From: Fen-1258 sp041658245
GTDB lineage: Bacteria; Bacteroidota; Ignavibacteria; Ignavibacteriales; Melioribacteraceae
Direction of reading: 5' to 3'
Length of the DNA stretch: 64,000 nt
NCBI GenBank assembly: GCA_041658245.1
Contig: JBBAAM010000008.1
Location: 1 to 64,000, forward strand
Of this stretch, positions 33,614 through 43,142 are shown one piece after another. The translations under genes were made by a program, and so were the position numbers. Within the stretch, counting starts at the first letter, position 1. Each line of letters begins with the position of its first letter. The notes beneath the pieces were generated by a model that was not told the DNA's origin, searched no databases, and saw only the letters and a program-made list of their open reading frames with translations.

Positions 33614-36027
33614 AAATTATAACGCCGGCTAAAAGCTAAGAAAGAAACATTAGTTAGAGCTGCTGTAACATAAGACAACGCGGCAATCAATATAACTGTA
33701 GCAAAACCAAATTCAAGCGCTAATACAACAACAAGAACCGACGAAACAACGCTCGAACTTCCGTTAATTCCCCACGCCCAAGCTGCTAACGATTTATTTT
33801 CAGCAGAGATTATTTTTAACCCGATCGGGAAAGGCATGCCCATTAAAAATGAAGGGACAGCAATCAATATGAATGCAATAACAGCTTTTAAGAAAAACTC
33901 AAAACCAATTGTTGATTGTAAAACCGGAGTTAACAAGAATTTATATGAAATTAGAACAGTAAAAATCGATCCGCATATAAAGATGAGATTTCTTTTACTT
34001 CCTTTAATTTTTGATGAGAGATAGCTTCCCACACCCGAACAGATCAACATAGAGCTAATAACAGCGGCTGCGGCATAAATAATATTTCCAAAGTATAGAA
34101 TAAATCTCTGGATGAAAATTATTTCCACGAACATATAACCCAATCCTATCGCTCCAAAATATAAAAGAGTCTTTAGTTTGCCATTGCCTTTCAAATCAGT
34201 TTTAAGTAGAGGAAGAACGATCAGCACAAATGCAATAATTACAATTTGGATGAAAGTTATCATAACAAGTAAATACCCGATCTCCAAAAAAGGCGCATTA
34301 CGTATTCCGTAAACATCCTTTAGATAAGACAAACTTTTCCATTTCAGGAATTGGGAAAAGTAAGGTTGATCATCATCTGCCGGTTTAATGTTGAAATCAT
34401 ATTCATCGTAAAAACTTGAACGATGCCAGGATAGAATTTCATCGATGTATTCAAAGAACATTTCATCCTGCATCGAATTGTATTTTGTTCTTTCGGATTC
34501 TGAGATGTCCGGTAAAATAATAGGATCAAACATTACTGAATCGGAGAACGATCTGATCTTTACAATTTCTTCGGAATTAAGTGGAGATTTTTTAACAACA
34601 AAAGTAATCGTTCCCCAGCTTTTAATTGCAGCGATATGATTTTTGTAATCGGATATTTTCTTTTTATGCAACATCTCCACAATCGTTGAAAGAATTTTTA
34701 ACGGATTTCGGAACGGGTAATCTATCCATGATGAAATAGAAATGACTCCTTCGCTTTCCAGATGATCGAACATCTCTTCAAAAGAATCTACTGTTAAGAG
34801 ATACTGTTCTTGAAGCGCATATAAACCAACACCTCCGCCGAATGAATTTGTATAAGGAAGCGTGATCAAATCGTATTTATTTGTGTCTGCTTGCAAAAAC
34901 GTTCTTGAATCTATATTGTGGATTGTAAGATTCTTATGATGATAAAGAGAATCGGAATCTTCAGCGAATTCATTTTTCATTAAAGAAATAATTATACTGT
35001 TCTGCTCAACTGCGGTAATACGATTGGCGTTGTAACTTATCGCTTGCGCTGTTTCGATTCCGCTTCCGGCATTCAATATTAGAACCCTCTCAATTTCCTT
35101 CATTGCATAAGGCAATGCTGTAGTTGTGTAATGCAAAAATTCGTTCTTACCGTTATTAGCTTTAACTATTGCTCCAAACCAGTCTCCATTTAAAAATATC
35201 GCTTTGCTTTGCGGCACTTCTTTTTGATAAGCAAGACTTAAACCTTGCGAATATCGTAATACCGGAGATGAAACAACCTCAATCAATCCGTAAGGACTAT
35301 TTTTTGTGAAAACCACTTTAGCATCAATCAGATTGAGTGTTTTGCTGATACTCTTGAATTCGGATTTTTTTAGTGTGAAAGGATTTATGAAGAATAAAAA
35401 CGACACAGCAATTGAAAGAATAAATATTAGCGTGAAAATTCTTTTATAATCATTCGGGAATAGAATCAAAGCAGATATTATTGGCAGCAAGGAAATCAAT
35501 GATGAAATTTCTTCCGGCGAAAAGATCGAGTACAAAATTAGAGCTGTAATTCCGCCAAGACCGGAACCGATAAGATTACTAAAATAAAGTTTGCTTATTT
35601 GATCTATATAAATAATAAATGATAATCCGATTGATATAGCACCAAAGAAAAATGGAAGGAAAAAGATCAAATAAGTAATTACAAGATTTATGAATTGTGA
35701 GTAGTCGGCAAAGATTAAATATGAATCGAACCTTGCAAACGGTAATTGAGAAAGAAAAATTGCGCTGCATTGAAACAGGCCCGAAATCAGCATTGAAAAA
35801 GGAATTAACCATGGGGCATTTGCGATCAATCTATTTTTAAATAATGCAATGAAAGAACCTGCGGCGCCAAATCCGAGCAGTGCGACCGAGATAACCATAA
35901 AAGCAAAATGATACCATTGAGTTATCGAAAAAATGTGCATCAACAGCAATTGATATGCTATGATAGAGACGGAAAGAAGAAATATTGAGATGGAGATTCT
36001 TTTAATATTTAATCCAAAATAATTCAC
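33610..36027 (-). CDS. Membrane protein with spermidine-synthase-like methyltransferase-fold domain
   Basis: 805 aa. About seven hydrophobic segments in the first ~220 residues, a soluble Rossmann domain (about 250-550) with VLILNAGSGIETAQAI, AVEQNS and YDLITLPYTNS, then a second set of six or so hydrophobic segments. This is the fused membrane/spermidine-synthase layout common in Bacteroidota. The domain is degenerate relative to SpeE (NAGSG in place of GGGDG), so real polyamine synthase activity is uncertain. It overlaps its neighbours by 4 nt on both sides. Confidence 0.8.
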   Translation of the reverse strand: MNYFGLNIKRISISIFLLSVSIIAYQLLLMHIFSITQWYHFAFMVISVALLGFGAAGSFIALFKNRLIANAPWLIPFSMLISGLFQCSAIFLSQLPFARFDSYLIFADYSQFINLVITYLIFFLPFFFGAISIGLSFIIYIDQISKLYFSNLIGSGLGGITALILYSIFSPEEISSLISLLPIISALILFPNDYKRIFTLIFILSIAVSFLFFINPFTLKKSEFKSISKTLNLIDAKVVFTKNSPYGLIEVVSSPVLRYSQGLSLAYQKEVPQSKAIFLNGDWFGAIVKANNGKNEFLHYTTTALPYAMKEIERVLILNAGSGIETAQAISYNANRITAVEQNSIIISLMKNEFAEDSDSLYHHKNLTIHNIDSRTFLQADTNKYDLITLPYTNSFGGGVGLYALQEQYLLTVDSFEEMFDHLESEGVISISSWIDYPFRNPLKILSTIVEMLHKKKISDYKNHIAAIKSWGTITFVVKKSPLNSEEIVKIRSFSDSVMFDPIILPDISESERTKYNSMQDEMFFEYIDEILSWHRSSFYDEYDFNIKPADDDQPYFSQFLKWKSLSYLKDVYGIRNAPFLEIGYLLVMITFIQIVIIAFVLIVLPLLKTDLKGNGKLKTLLYFGAIGLGYMFVEIIFIQRFILYFGNIIYAAAAVISSMLICSGVGSYLSSKIKGSKRNLIFICGSIFTVLISYKFLLTPVLQSTIGFEFFLKAVIAFILIAVPSFLMGMPFPIGLKIISAENKSLAAWAWGINGSSSVVSSVLVVVLALEFGFATVILIAALSYVTAALTNVSFLAFSRRYNL

Positions 36028-36710
36028 TTGCCTCTTTTGAAAGGAACAAACATAACCGGCATCAAACTTTTTGTAGTTACTTTACCGTCTTTTTTTTCGA
36101 CCAGCATTAACATTTGTGTTTGAAACGGAGAGCCGACCGGAATTACCATTCTGCCGCCGTCTTTCAACTGCTCTATCAAAGGAGGAGGAATATATTCAGA
36201 GGCAGCAGTAACAATAATTGCATCAAAAGGTGCATGTTCTTTCCATCCGTAGTAACCATCGGCATTTTTTACATAAACGTTTTTGTAGCCAAGTTCCTTC
36301 AACTTTTTTTCTGATGAATTACTCAACTCGGTTATGATCTCAATTGTATAAACATCGCTTATAATTTCAGCGAGCACAGCGGCTTGATAACCTGAGCCGG
36401 TGCCGATCTCGAGCATGTTAGAATTCTTGTTCGGTTTCACCAACTCCGTCATATACGCAACTATAAACGGCTGAGAAATAGTTTGTCCGTAACCGATCGG
36501 CAAAGGTCTATCATCGTAAGCATTATCTCTTAAATCCTTAGGTATAAAAAGATGACGTTGCACCTTCTTCATTGAAGAAAGTGTAGCTTGGTCTTTTATG
36601 CCGCGCATTTCAATTTGAGTGCGAACCATTATTTCACGGTCTCTTACATAAGGGTCATCTTGCAAAAAAGTAGACAAGCATAAAATCAATATTAAAGTTA
36701 GTGTGTGCAT
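36024..36710 (-). CDS. pcm: Protein-L-isoaspartate O-methyltransferase with signal peptide
   Basis: 228 aa. Repairs isoaspartyl residues by SAM-dependent methylation. RHLFIPKDLRDNAYDDRPLPIGYGQTISQP and MLEIGTGSGYQAAVLAE are the substrate and SAM motifs. Unlike cytoplasmic Pcm it begins with a hydrophobic leader (LTLILILCLSTFLQ), so it is probably exported to the periplasm, where SAM supply is a puzzle. It is the first gene of a five-gene run linked by 4-nt overlaps. The 200-bp upstream gap shows no clear regulatory site. Confidence 0.9.
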   Translation of the reverse strand: MHTLTLILILCLSTFLQDDPYVRDREIMVRTQIEMRGIKDQATLSSMKKVQRHLFIPKDLRDNAYDDRPLPIGYGQTISQPFIVAYMTELVKPNKNSNMLEIGTGSGYQAAVLAEIISDVYTIEIITELSNSSEKKLKELGYKNVYVKNADGYYGWKEHAPFDAIIVTAASEYIPPPLIEQLKDGGRMVIPVGSPFQTQMLMLVEKKDGKVTTKSLMPVMFVPFKRGK

Positions 36711-36910
36711 GGTGTGCCGGTTTTTTTATTGACAAACATATAATAATCGCGAAATGAAACCGTACGTAAAATAATCAGCTAAAAAATAATAGTCACTATA
36801 AAAGCGCAGATAATGATTATAAATAAGTGACCGGGAATGGATGAATGTTGAACTTAGAGAGTGGAATTAGCTAAAAGTGTTTAACCAGTCTGTAAAATAT
36901 TCTTTTAAAA

Positions 36911-38566
36911 CTAAGTTTGTATAACACCGGGATTGAAACGGGGTATATTTGGATTATTATTTGCATACTCAATTGAACTAGAAATATATTCTCGAGTTAA
37001 TGCTGGATCAATAATTTCATCAACCCATAAACGAGCAGCAGCGTGAAGCGGGTTACTTGTTTCTTCGTATGACTGAATTATTTCATTAAATAATTTGTCT
37101 TTTTGTTCTTTAGTGAATTCCTCCCCGGATTTTTGCATTTGTTTTAATCGTATATCAAGCAGGACAGAACTTGCTTGAGCACCGCCCATCACAGAAATTT
37201 TTGCGTTTGGATATGCATAGATAAAGCGCGGATCGTAAGCTTTACCGCACATAGCATAATTGCCTGCACCATAACTGTTGCCGATTATTATTGTAATTTT
37301 TGGCACGACTGAATTTGCAACAGCATTCACCATCTTTGCGCCATCCTTTATAATTCCGCCGTGTTCTGCTTTACTTCCAACCATAAATCCGGTTACATCT
37401 TGTAAAAAAACAAGAGGAATTTTTTTCTGATTACAGTTCATTATGAATCGTGTTGCTTTGTCGGCACTATCGGAATAGATTACTCCGCCAATCTGCATTT
37501 CTCCTTTTTCAGTCTTTACTACAGATCGCTGATTCGCAACAATCCCAACTGCCCAGCCATCAATACGCGCATAAGCAGTTATCAGACTTTTTCCGTATCC
37601 GGATTTGTATTCATCAATCTCAGAGTTATCAACAATTCTTGCAAGTAGTTCGTAAGTGTCATAAGGTTTTGTGCCATCTTCAGGAATCAATCCATAAATT
37701 TCTTTTGAATCAAACTTTGGAAGAATGGAATCTATTCTATTGAAACCAGCTTGAGCAGAATCACCATACTTACTTACTAAACTTCTAATTTGAAGAAGAC
37801 ACTCTTCGTCGTTCTTCATTATGTAATCTGTAACACCTGAAATATTTGATTGAACACGCGCGCCGCCGAGATTTTCATTTGCAATTTCTTCTCCAATTGC
37901 CGCTTTTACTAAATGAGAACCGGCAAGAAAAACGGATCCTTCACCTTCAACAATTAAAGCTTCGTCACTCATGATTGGAAGATAAGCGCCGCCGGCTACA
38001 CACGGACCCATGATTGCGGCGATTTGTGGAATTCCCAACGAAGACATAATTGCATTGTTACGAAAGATTCTTCCAAAATGTTCTTTATCAGGAAATATAT
38101 CTTCTTGAAGAGGGAGGAATACACCAGCGCTATCAACTAAATAAATAATTGGTAAACGATTTTCTATAGAAATTTCTTGTGCGCGTAGATTTTTCTTTGC
38201 AGTGATAGGAAACCATGCACCGGCTTTAACTGTTGCATCGTTTGCAACGATTACAAAATTTTTCCCGTGTATTTTTCCAATTCCGAAAATTGTTCCGCTG
38301 CTCGGCGCTCCGCCGTACTCTTTATACATATCATAAGCGGCAAAAGTATTTAACTCAAAATAAGCTGATCCTTTATCAATTAATTTTTCAATTCGTTCAC
38401 GAGCGGTAAGTTTTCCTTTTTCGTGTTGTTTATCAATTGCAATTTTTCCACCACCGAGTTTAATCGTTTCGCGCACAGCAATAATTTTTCTTATAAGATT
38501 TTTATGAAAATCTTCTCTGCGAAGAAAAGTTTCTGTTGGTTTTATGGGAGAACCGATTTGTGCCAT
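36911..38566 (-). CDS. Acyl-CoA carboxylase, carboxyltransferase (beta) subunit, methylcrotonyl-CoA type
   Basis: About 551 aa from the ATG at 38566, which has TAGGAA 5 nt upstream; an in-frame ATG six codons earlier is less likely. DSAGVFLPLQ...FPDKEHFGRIFRNNA and MGPCVAGGAYLP match the beta subunit of methylcrotonyl-CoA or related acyl-CoA carboxylases, which transfer CO2 from biotin to the acyl-CoA. The biotin-carboxylase/BCCP alpha subunit is not in the window. The neighbours are an acyl-CoA dehydrogenase and MeaB, consistent with branched-chain amino acid or propionate catabolism. Confidence 0.9.
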   Translation of the reverse strand: MAQIGSPIKPTETFLRREDFHKNLIRKIIAVRETIKLGGGKIAIDKQHEKGKLTARERIEKLIDKGSAYFELNTFAAYDMYKEYGGAPSSGTIFGIGKIHGKNFVIVANDATVKAGAWFPITAKKNLRAQEISIENRLPIIYLVDSAGVFLPLQEDIFPDKEHFGRIFRNNAIMSSLGIPQIAAIMGPCVAGGAYLPIMSDEALIVEGEGSVFLAGSHLVKAAIGEEIANENLGGARVQSNISGVTDYIMKNDEECLLQIRSLVSKYGDSAQAGFNRIDSILPKFDSKEIYGLIPEDGTKPYDTYELLARIVDNSEIDEYKSGYGKSLITAYARIDGWAVGIVANQRSVVKTEKGEMQIGGVIYSDSADKATRFIMNCNQKKIPLVFLQDVTGFMVGSKAEHGGIIKDGAKMVNAVANSVVPKITIIIGNSYGAGNYAMCGKAYDPRFIYAYPNAKISVMGGAQASSVLLDIRLKQMQKSGEEFTKEQKDKLFNEIIQSYEETSNPLHAAARLWVDEIIDPALTREYISSSIEYANNNPNIPRFNPGVIQT

Positions 38567-38651
38567 TTGAGTTCCTAATAGCACGCAGATTTTTTATGAT
38601 GGTTATGATAGATTATAAATAATCATAATGATCTGCGTTCCATCTATTTTT

Positions 38652-39821
38652 CTAATCTTGTAAAAGTGTTCGAGCAATTACAATTCTCTGTACTTCGGAA
38701 GTTCCTTCACCAATAGTTAAAAGTTTTACATCACGGTAGAATTTTTCTACAGGATAATCTTTTGTAAATCCATATCCGCCAAAGATCTGTACAGCTTCAT
38801 TAGCAGCGCGTGTTGCAACTTCACTTGCAAAAAGTTTTGCTTTGGATGCAATCTCAAGAATATCTTTGTTATCATCTTTCATTTTGGCGGCTTTGAATGT
38901 CATTAATCGGGCGGCTTCAATTTCAGTTGCTATATCTGCAAGCTTAAATTGTATCGCTTGAAATTCAGAAAGAGTTTTACCAAATTGTTTGCGTTCTTTA
39001 GAATAAGCAAGTGAAGCTTCAAGACAACCTTGAGCAAGTCCTACACTTAATGCTGCGATCGAAATTCTTCCGCCTTCAAGAATCTTCATTGATTGCGTAA
39101 AACCTTCTCCTTCATTGCCGATCAAATTATCTTCGCTCACACGGCAATTCTCAAAAATTAATTGTGTCGTTTCGCTTGCACGCATTCCAAGTTTATTCTC
39201 TTTTTTCCCGGCATGAAACCCGTCAGTTCCTTTTTCAACTATGAACGCTGATATTCCTTTTTTCTTTTTTTCTTTATCAGTAACCGCCATCACAACTGCA
39301 GTCTCTCCGGATTTACCGTGAGTTATAAATGCTTTAGTTCCGTTTAGTACAAAATGTTTTCCGTCTTTCACAGCCGTTGTTTGCATACTGCCAGCATCAC
39401 TGCCGGATGCTGGTTCTGTTAAACCCCATGCACCTATTTTTCTTCCGCTTGCAAGATCTGGTAAATATTTATTCTTGAGTTCATCACTTGCAAATACATT
39501 AATATGATTTGTACATAAACCGTTATGTGCGGCAACTGAAAGCGCTAATGATGGATCAATTCTTGCAATCTCTTCTATAATTAGAGCATACTCAATATAA
39601 CCGAGTCCGGCTCCTCCAAATTTTTCCGGGATCAATATTCCAAGAAATCCAAGTTCACCTAACTGTTTCATCAGATCAATCGGGAATTCTTGACTCTCGT
39701 CAAATTCCATTACACGCGGCTTAATTTTTTCTTCAGCAAAATTTCTGATTGTTTCTTTTATTGCAAGCTGATTTTCATCGAACTCAAGTATAAAATTGTT
39801 TTCAGTTTTAGTCTCTACCAT
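38652..39821 (-). CDS. Acyl-CoA dehydrogenase (short/branched-chain type)
   Basis: 389 aa flavoenzyme. GAWGLTEPASGSDAGSM (FAD/substrate loop), FGYGFTKDYPVEK-type block (here IFGGYGFTKDYPVEKFYRD) and LTIGEGTSEVQRIVIAR with the usual C-terminal Glu region are present. Substrate is probably a short or branched acyl-CoA, feeding the downstream carboxyltransferase. It starts 6 bp after the meaB stop, so it is in one operon with it. Confidence 0.93.
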   Translation of the reverse strand: MVETKTENNFILEFDENQLAIKETIRNFAEEKIKPRVMEFDESQEFPIDLMKQLGELGFLGILIPEKFGGAGLGYIEYALIIEEIARIDPSLALSVAAHNGLCTNHINVFASDELKNKYLPDLASGRKIGAWGLTEPASGSDAGSMQTTAVKDGKHFVLNGTKAFITHGKSGETAVVMAVTDKEKKKKGISAFIVEKGTDGFHAGKKENKLGMRASETTQLIFENCRVSEDNLIGNEGEGFTQSMKILEGGRISIAALSVGLAQGCLEASLAYSKERKQFGKTLSEFQAIQFKLADIATEIEAARLMTFKAAKMKDDNKDILEIASKAKLFASEVATRAANEAVQIFGGYGFTKDYPVEKFYRDVKLLTIGEGTSEVQRIVIARTLLQD

Positions 39822-39827
39822 AATGAC

Positions 39828-40787
39828 CTACTGTTTAAGTGAAGTTTTAAAATCATTAAATAATGTTTCGGCAATTTGATATGGAGAAGTTTCTCCCTCA
39901 ACAACTTTTGAAAGGGAAGCTTGAAGACTTTCAGCACGTCTCTCTTTCCAGAATTCATCTTTCAACAAATGTTCAACTATCTCTTTGATACGTACTTTAT
40001 AATTTTTTTCACGGTTTTGTTTAAGTAATCCATTTTGTTCCAAGAATTGATGATGTCTTGAAATCTCATCTGCAATTTCTTTTGTACCTGAGTTCTCAGA
40101 AGCAACTGCTTTAATAATATTGGGCAACCAGCTTTTTTCATTATGATCACGCATCATTAAAATTGTTTTGAGTGCGGTTATGGCGCTATCTGCACCGGGA
40201 CGGTCGCTTTTATTAAGTACAAAGAAATCGGCAATTTCCATTAAGCCGGCTTTCATTGCTTGTATTGAATCACCGGATTCCGGAACAAGAATAACGATTG
40301 TAGTATCGGCAGCTTTTGCAACATCAAGTTCGGACTGTCCAACACCAACTGTTTCAAAAATAATTATATCGTATCCGGCAGCATCAAGAACATCGGCAGC
40401 ATCAATAGTTTTTTTGCTAAGACCTCCAAGACTACCGCGTGTAGCCATGCTTCTAATAAATACATTATCATCACAACCGACTTCACTCATACGGACGCGA
40501 TCACCGAGCAAAGCGCCGCCTGTAAAAGGACTTGTCGGATCAACAGCTATGATTCCAACTTTTTTATTTTGTTTTCTGTAAAATTTAGTTAATTGATTTG
40601 TCAAAGTAGATTTACCCGCACCGGGAGGACCGGTAATACCTATTCGATAGGCATTACCAATTTTTATATGAAGATCTTTTAATAATTCGGTTGAATTGGA
40701 ATTACCCGATTCAATAATAGTTATTGCTCTTGAGATGGCTCGTTTGTCGTTCTGAAAAATTCTTTCAACAAAATTTTCTGATCTCAT
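39828..40787 (-). CDS. meaB: MeaB/ArgK-family GTPase, methylmalonyl-CoA mutase chaperone
   Basis: 319 aa G3E P-loop GTPase. GPPGAGKSTLTNQL (P-loop), VDPTSPFTGGALLGDR, ETVGVGQSE and LNKSDRPGAD are visible. It protects and loads B12-dependent methylmalonyl-CoA mutase. The mutase genes are not in the window. It begins an acyl-CoA catabolism run with acyl-CoA dehydrogenase and carboxyltransferase. Confidence 0.93.
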   Translation of the reverse strand: MRSENFVERIFQNDKRAISRAITIIESGNSNSTELLKDLHIKIGNAYRIGITGPPGAGKSTLTNQLTKFYRKQNKKVGIIAVDPTSPFTGGALLGDRVRMSEVGCDDNVFIRSMATRGSLGGLSKKTIDAADVLDAAGYDIIIFETVGVGQSELDVAKAADTTIVILVPESGDSIQAMKAGLMEIADFFVLNKSDRPGADSAITALKTILMMRDHNEKSWLPNIIKAVASENSGTKEIADEISRHHQFLEQNGLLKQNREKNYKVRIKEIVEHLLKDEFWKERRAESLQASLSKVVEGETSPYQIAETLFNDFKTSLKQ

Positions 40788-40797
40788 AACAAAAAAA

Positions 40798-41373
40798 TTA
40801 TTTATATAAACCGTGTTTTGAAATATATTCTTTTACTTTTGATGGAACAAGATAATCAATCGGTTCATTATTTTTAACTCGCTCTCTAATCTCAGTAGAA
40901 GAAATGTCAATCAATGTAGTTTCCAGAAGTATTACAGAGTCAAAATACTTGTTATGCTTAACCGGTATGTTATCAATTTCACGTTTCATCACAATAACTT
41001 TGGCAAGATCAAAAATATCATCCGGACGATACCATTTATCAAAAACTATTAAATTATCAAAACCGATTATAAGCTCTATTTGATCATAAGATTTTTTTAA
41101 TTCAACTAAAGTATTATAAGTATAAGATACATCTCCTTTGCGAATCTCATAATCAGAAGATTCGAAATATGGATATTGTTCGATTGCTAAGTTTACCATA
41201 TTCAATCGATGAATATCTTCAGTTGGTCTCTGATCTGTTTTGTGCGGGGACATATGACAAGGAACAAAAATTATTTTTTCGAGATTTCTTTTTTCCAGAA
41301 CATCGTAAGAAGTGATTAGATGTCCCAAATGAATTGGATCGAACGACCCGCCTAATATTCCAACTGGTTTCAT
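40798..41373 (-). CDS. nadD: Nicotinate-nucleotide adenylyltransferase
   Basis: 191 aa. Adenylates nicotinate mononucleotide in NAD synthesis. GILGGSFDPIHLGHL holds the nucleotidyltransferase HxGH motif; VPCHMSPHK and ISSTEIRERV are family signatures. It starts directly after the prsW stop on the same strand. Confidence 0.95.
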   Translation of the reverse strand: MKPVGILGGSFDPIHLGHLITSYDVLEKRNLEKIIFVPCHMSPHKTDQRPTEDIHRLNMVNLAIEQYPYFESSDYEIRKGDVSYTYNTLVELKKSYDQIELIIGFDNLIVFDKWYRPDDIFDLAKVIVMKREIDNIPVKHNKYFDSVILLETTLIDISSTEIRERVKNNEPIDYLVPSKVKEYISKHGLYK

Positions 41374-42330
41374 TTATACCGAGATAAAATTATTTGATAA
41401 AAGTGACCGGACTGCTTCACGATTCTTTTCGATCTCTGAAGAATAATATAATTTGTTCAAATCTTTTGCTTTGTTAAATAAATCTTTATTGAAAGCAAGA
41501 CGTATCGCAAATCTTGAATATAATTTTCTAATTCGTTCGTCTATCCAACCGCTTCTAAATCTTAAATGACTGCTTAATATTTTTATATGTTCTTTAGGAA
41601 TCAAACCTAACATACTTTCTTCCAATAGTTCACGTTCGATAATTTTCTTTTCATTATTAACAGATAATCTAAAAACAAATATGAAAAAGAGTATCAAAAA
41701 AATCATGAATAAAAATCCAAATAAAAAAGTATCAGAAAAACTAACAGTAATATTCCACATAAAATGAATAAAGATTGCGGTAAATAATCCGGCTAATGGC
41801 AAAGTATTTTTTCCAAAATTAGATGAAAACTTTGCAAGTGCAATAAAAGCTCCTAATGTTCCGGTGGAGATACAATGCATTAGAGCTGAAAATAATGATC
41901 GAATAACAACAAGATAGAGCCAGTTTAATGGTGTATTACCATAAGTTAAAAAGTACAGAAAATTTTCTATCATACCAAAACCGAGACCAATTACACCTCC
42001 GTAGAGTAATCCATCGGTAATATTATCGATTTTTTTAGAATTAACTGAGTAGAGTAAGAATGCGCCTTTGGCAATTTCCTCACTCAGTGGTGCGAAAATT
42101 ATTGACTGAATTAATTTAGAAATATTTGAAGTTGAGCCGATTATTCCTGTTAAAGCTCCAAGTAGTAAACTTCCGCTAATTCCCAATATTATAGCACCGA
42201 AAGCACCCCATAAAAAATGAACCAGTACAAAACGCAATGGTTCTCTATCATACTTGTCCATCCTCCAAAGTACAATAAGACAAAATAACATTGGTAAGAT
42301 TGCAGCAATAAATGATGAGATTAACGACAT
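41374..42330 (-). CDS. prsW: PrsW-family intramembrane metalloprotease
   Basis: 318 aa, about eight hydrophobic segments. The conserved intramembrane motifs are PLSEEIAKG (E84, E85), IENFLYF (E122), ALMHCIST (H152) and FIHFMWN (H189), which supply the metal site. Family members cleave anti-sigma factors within the membrane; no anti-sigma gene is adjacent. Divergent from yceD across a 97-bp gap. Confidence 0.92.
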   Translation of the reverse strand: MSLISSFIAAILPMLFCLIVLWRMDKYDREPLRFVLVHFLWGAFGAIILGISGSLLLGALTGIIGSTSNISKLIQSIIFAPLSEEIAKGAFLLYSVNSKKIDNITDGLLYGGVIGLGFGMIENFLYFLTYGNTPLNWLYLVVIRSLFSALMHCISTGTLGAFIALAKFSSNFGKNTLPLAGLFTAIFIHFMWNITVSFSDTFLFGFLFMIFLILFFIFVFRLSVNNEKKIIERELLEESMLGLIPKEHIKILSSHLRFRSGWIDERIRKLYSRFAIRLAFNKDLFNKAKDLNKLYYSSEIEKNREAVRSLLSNNFISV

Positions 42331-42371
42331 TTATTCACACTCTACATTTATTTAACAAAATAAAGGAATTC

Positions 42372-42400
42372 TTGATTATAAAGGATCGGCTGTATATATT
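42372..42400 (+). promoter_or_regulatory. Candidate promoter for yceD-rpmF-plsX operon
   Basis: TTGATT (42372-42377), 17-bp spacer, TATATT (42395-42400), 27 bp before the yceD ATG, in the divergent prsW/yceD gap. Judged by eye against a sigma-70-type consensus; the promoter consensus of this organism is unknown. Confidence 0.3.
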
Positions 42401-42427
42401 TTGACCCAATTTTTCCATGTTCTTCAA

Positions 42428-42931
42428 ATGATAATAAAATATACTAATTTTTCGGACGGTATTCACAGTTTCCATCTTTCAGAATCCGTTAAAAATTTAG
42501 GTTTGGAAAAATTGTTCTTTGGAAATGCTGATGTTGAATGTAGAATGGATAAATCACCGCATCAAATCGTACTTAACTGTGATTTGACCGTACATTCAAA
42601 AATGGTTTGTGATAGATGTGCAAAAGATTTAGAAACTAAACTCACTAATCATTTCCAAATTAGTTACCTTTTCAGTCGTGATTTACACGAAACTGATGAA
42701 TACAACCTAAAATACCTTTCACCGGAAGATGATAAGATTAATATCCGGAACGATGTTTATGAATATGCTGAACTTGCTTTACCAATGAAACGGTTATGTA
42801 AAGATGATTGTAAAGGATTATGTCCTCATTGCGGTAAAAACTTAAATGAAGAAGAATGTAATTGTAAAATTGAAACAACCCATGATGTATGGGAACCATT
42901 AAAACAATTAAAAGGTAAATTTAATAACTAA
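42428..42931 (+). CDS. DUF177/YceD-family protein
   Basis: About 167 aa from ATG 42428; a TTG 27 nt upstream is in frame but gives an unusual extension. CDRC and CKGLCPHCGKNLNEEECNC hold the Cys pairs usual in this family. YceD homologues affect 23S rRNA accumulation and are almost always encoded just before rpmF, as here (16 bp gap). Confidence 0.85.
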   Translation: MIIKYTNFSDGIHSFHLSESVKNLGLEKLFFGNADVECRMDKSPHQIVLNCDLTVHSKMVCDRCAKDLETKLTNHFQISYLFSRDLHETDEYNLKYLSPEDDKINIRNDVYEYAELALPMKRLCKDDCKGLCPHCGKNLNEEECNCKIETTHDVWEPLKQLKGKFNN

Positions 42932-42947
42932 ATAAACAGGTTGTACG

Positions 42948-43127
42948 ATGCCAAATCCGAAACGTAAGATGTCTAAGAGCAGAAGAGATAAACGCAGAAC
43001 ACATTACAAAGCTACTGTTCCTTCCTTAAGCCGCTGTTCAAATTGTGGCGAAGTTAAATTGAACCATAGAGCATGCCCAAACTGTGGTTATTATGCCGGC
43101 AGATCTATGTTTGTTCCAGAATCGTAA
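42948..43127 (+). CDS. rpmF: 50S ribosomal protein L32
   Basis: 59 aa: MPNPKRKMSKSRRDKRR..., then CSNC and CPNCGYYAGR zinc-binding pairs. It has the normal L32 length, and sits between yceD and plsX as in many bacteria. Confidence 0.97.
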   Translation: MPNPKRKMSKSRRDKRRTHYKATVPSLSRCSNCGEVKLNHRACPNCGYYAGRSMFVPES

Positions 43128-43142
43128 CAATAAATCTCTTAG

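Noticed and set aside
36725..36760. TTGACA and TATAAT motifs in the gap upstream of pcm
   Set aside because: On the plus strand they are only 4 bp apart, so they cannot form a promoter, and the plus strand has no gene to serve there.
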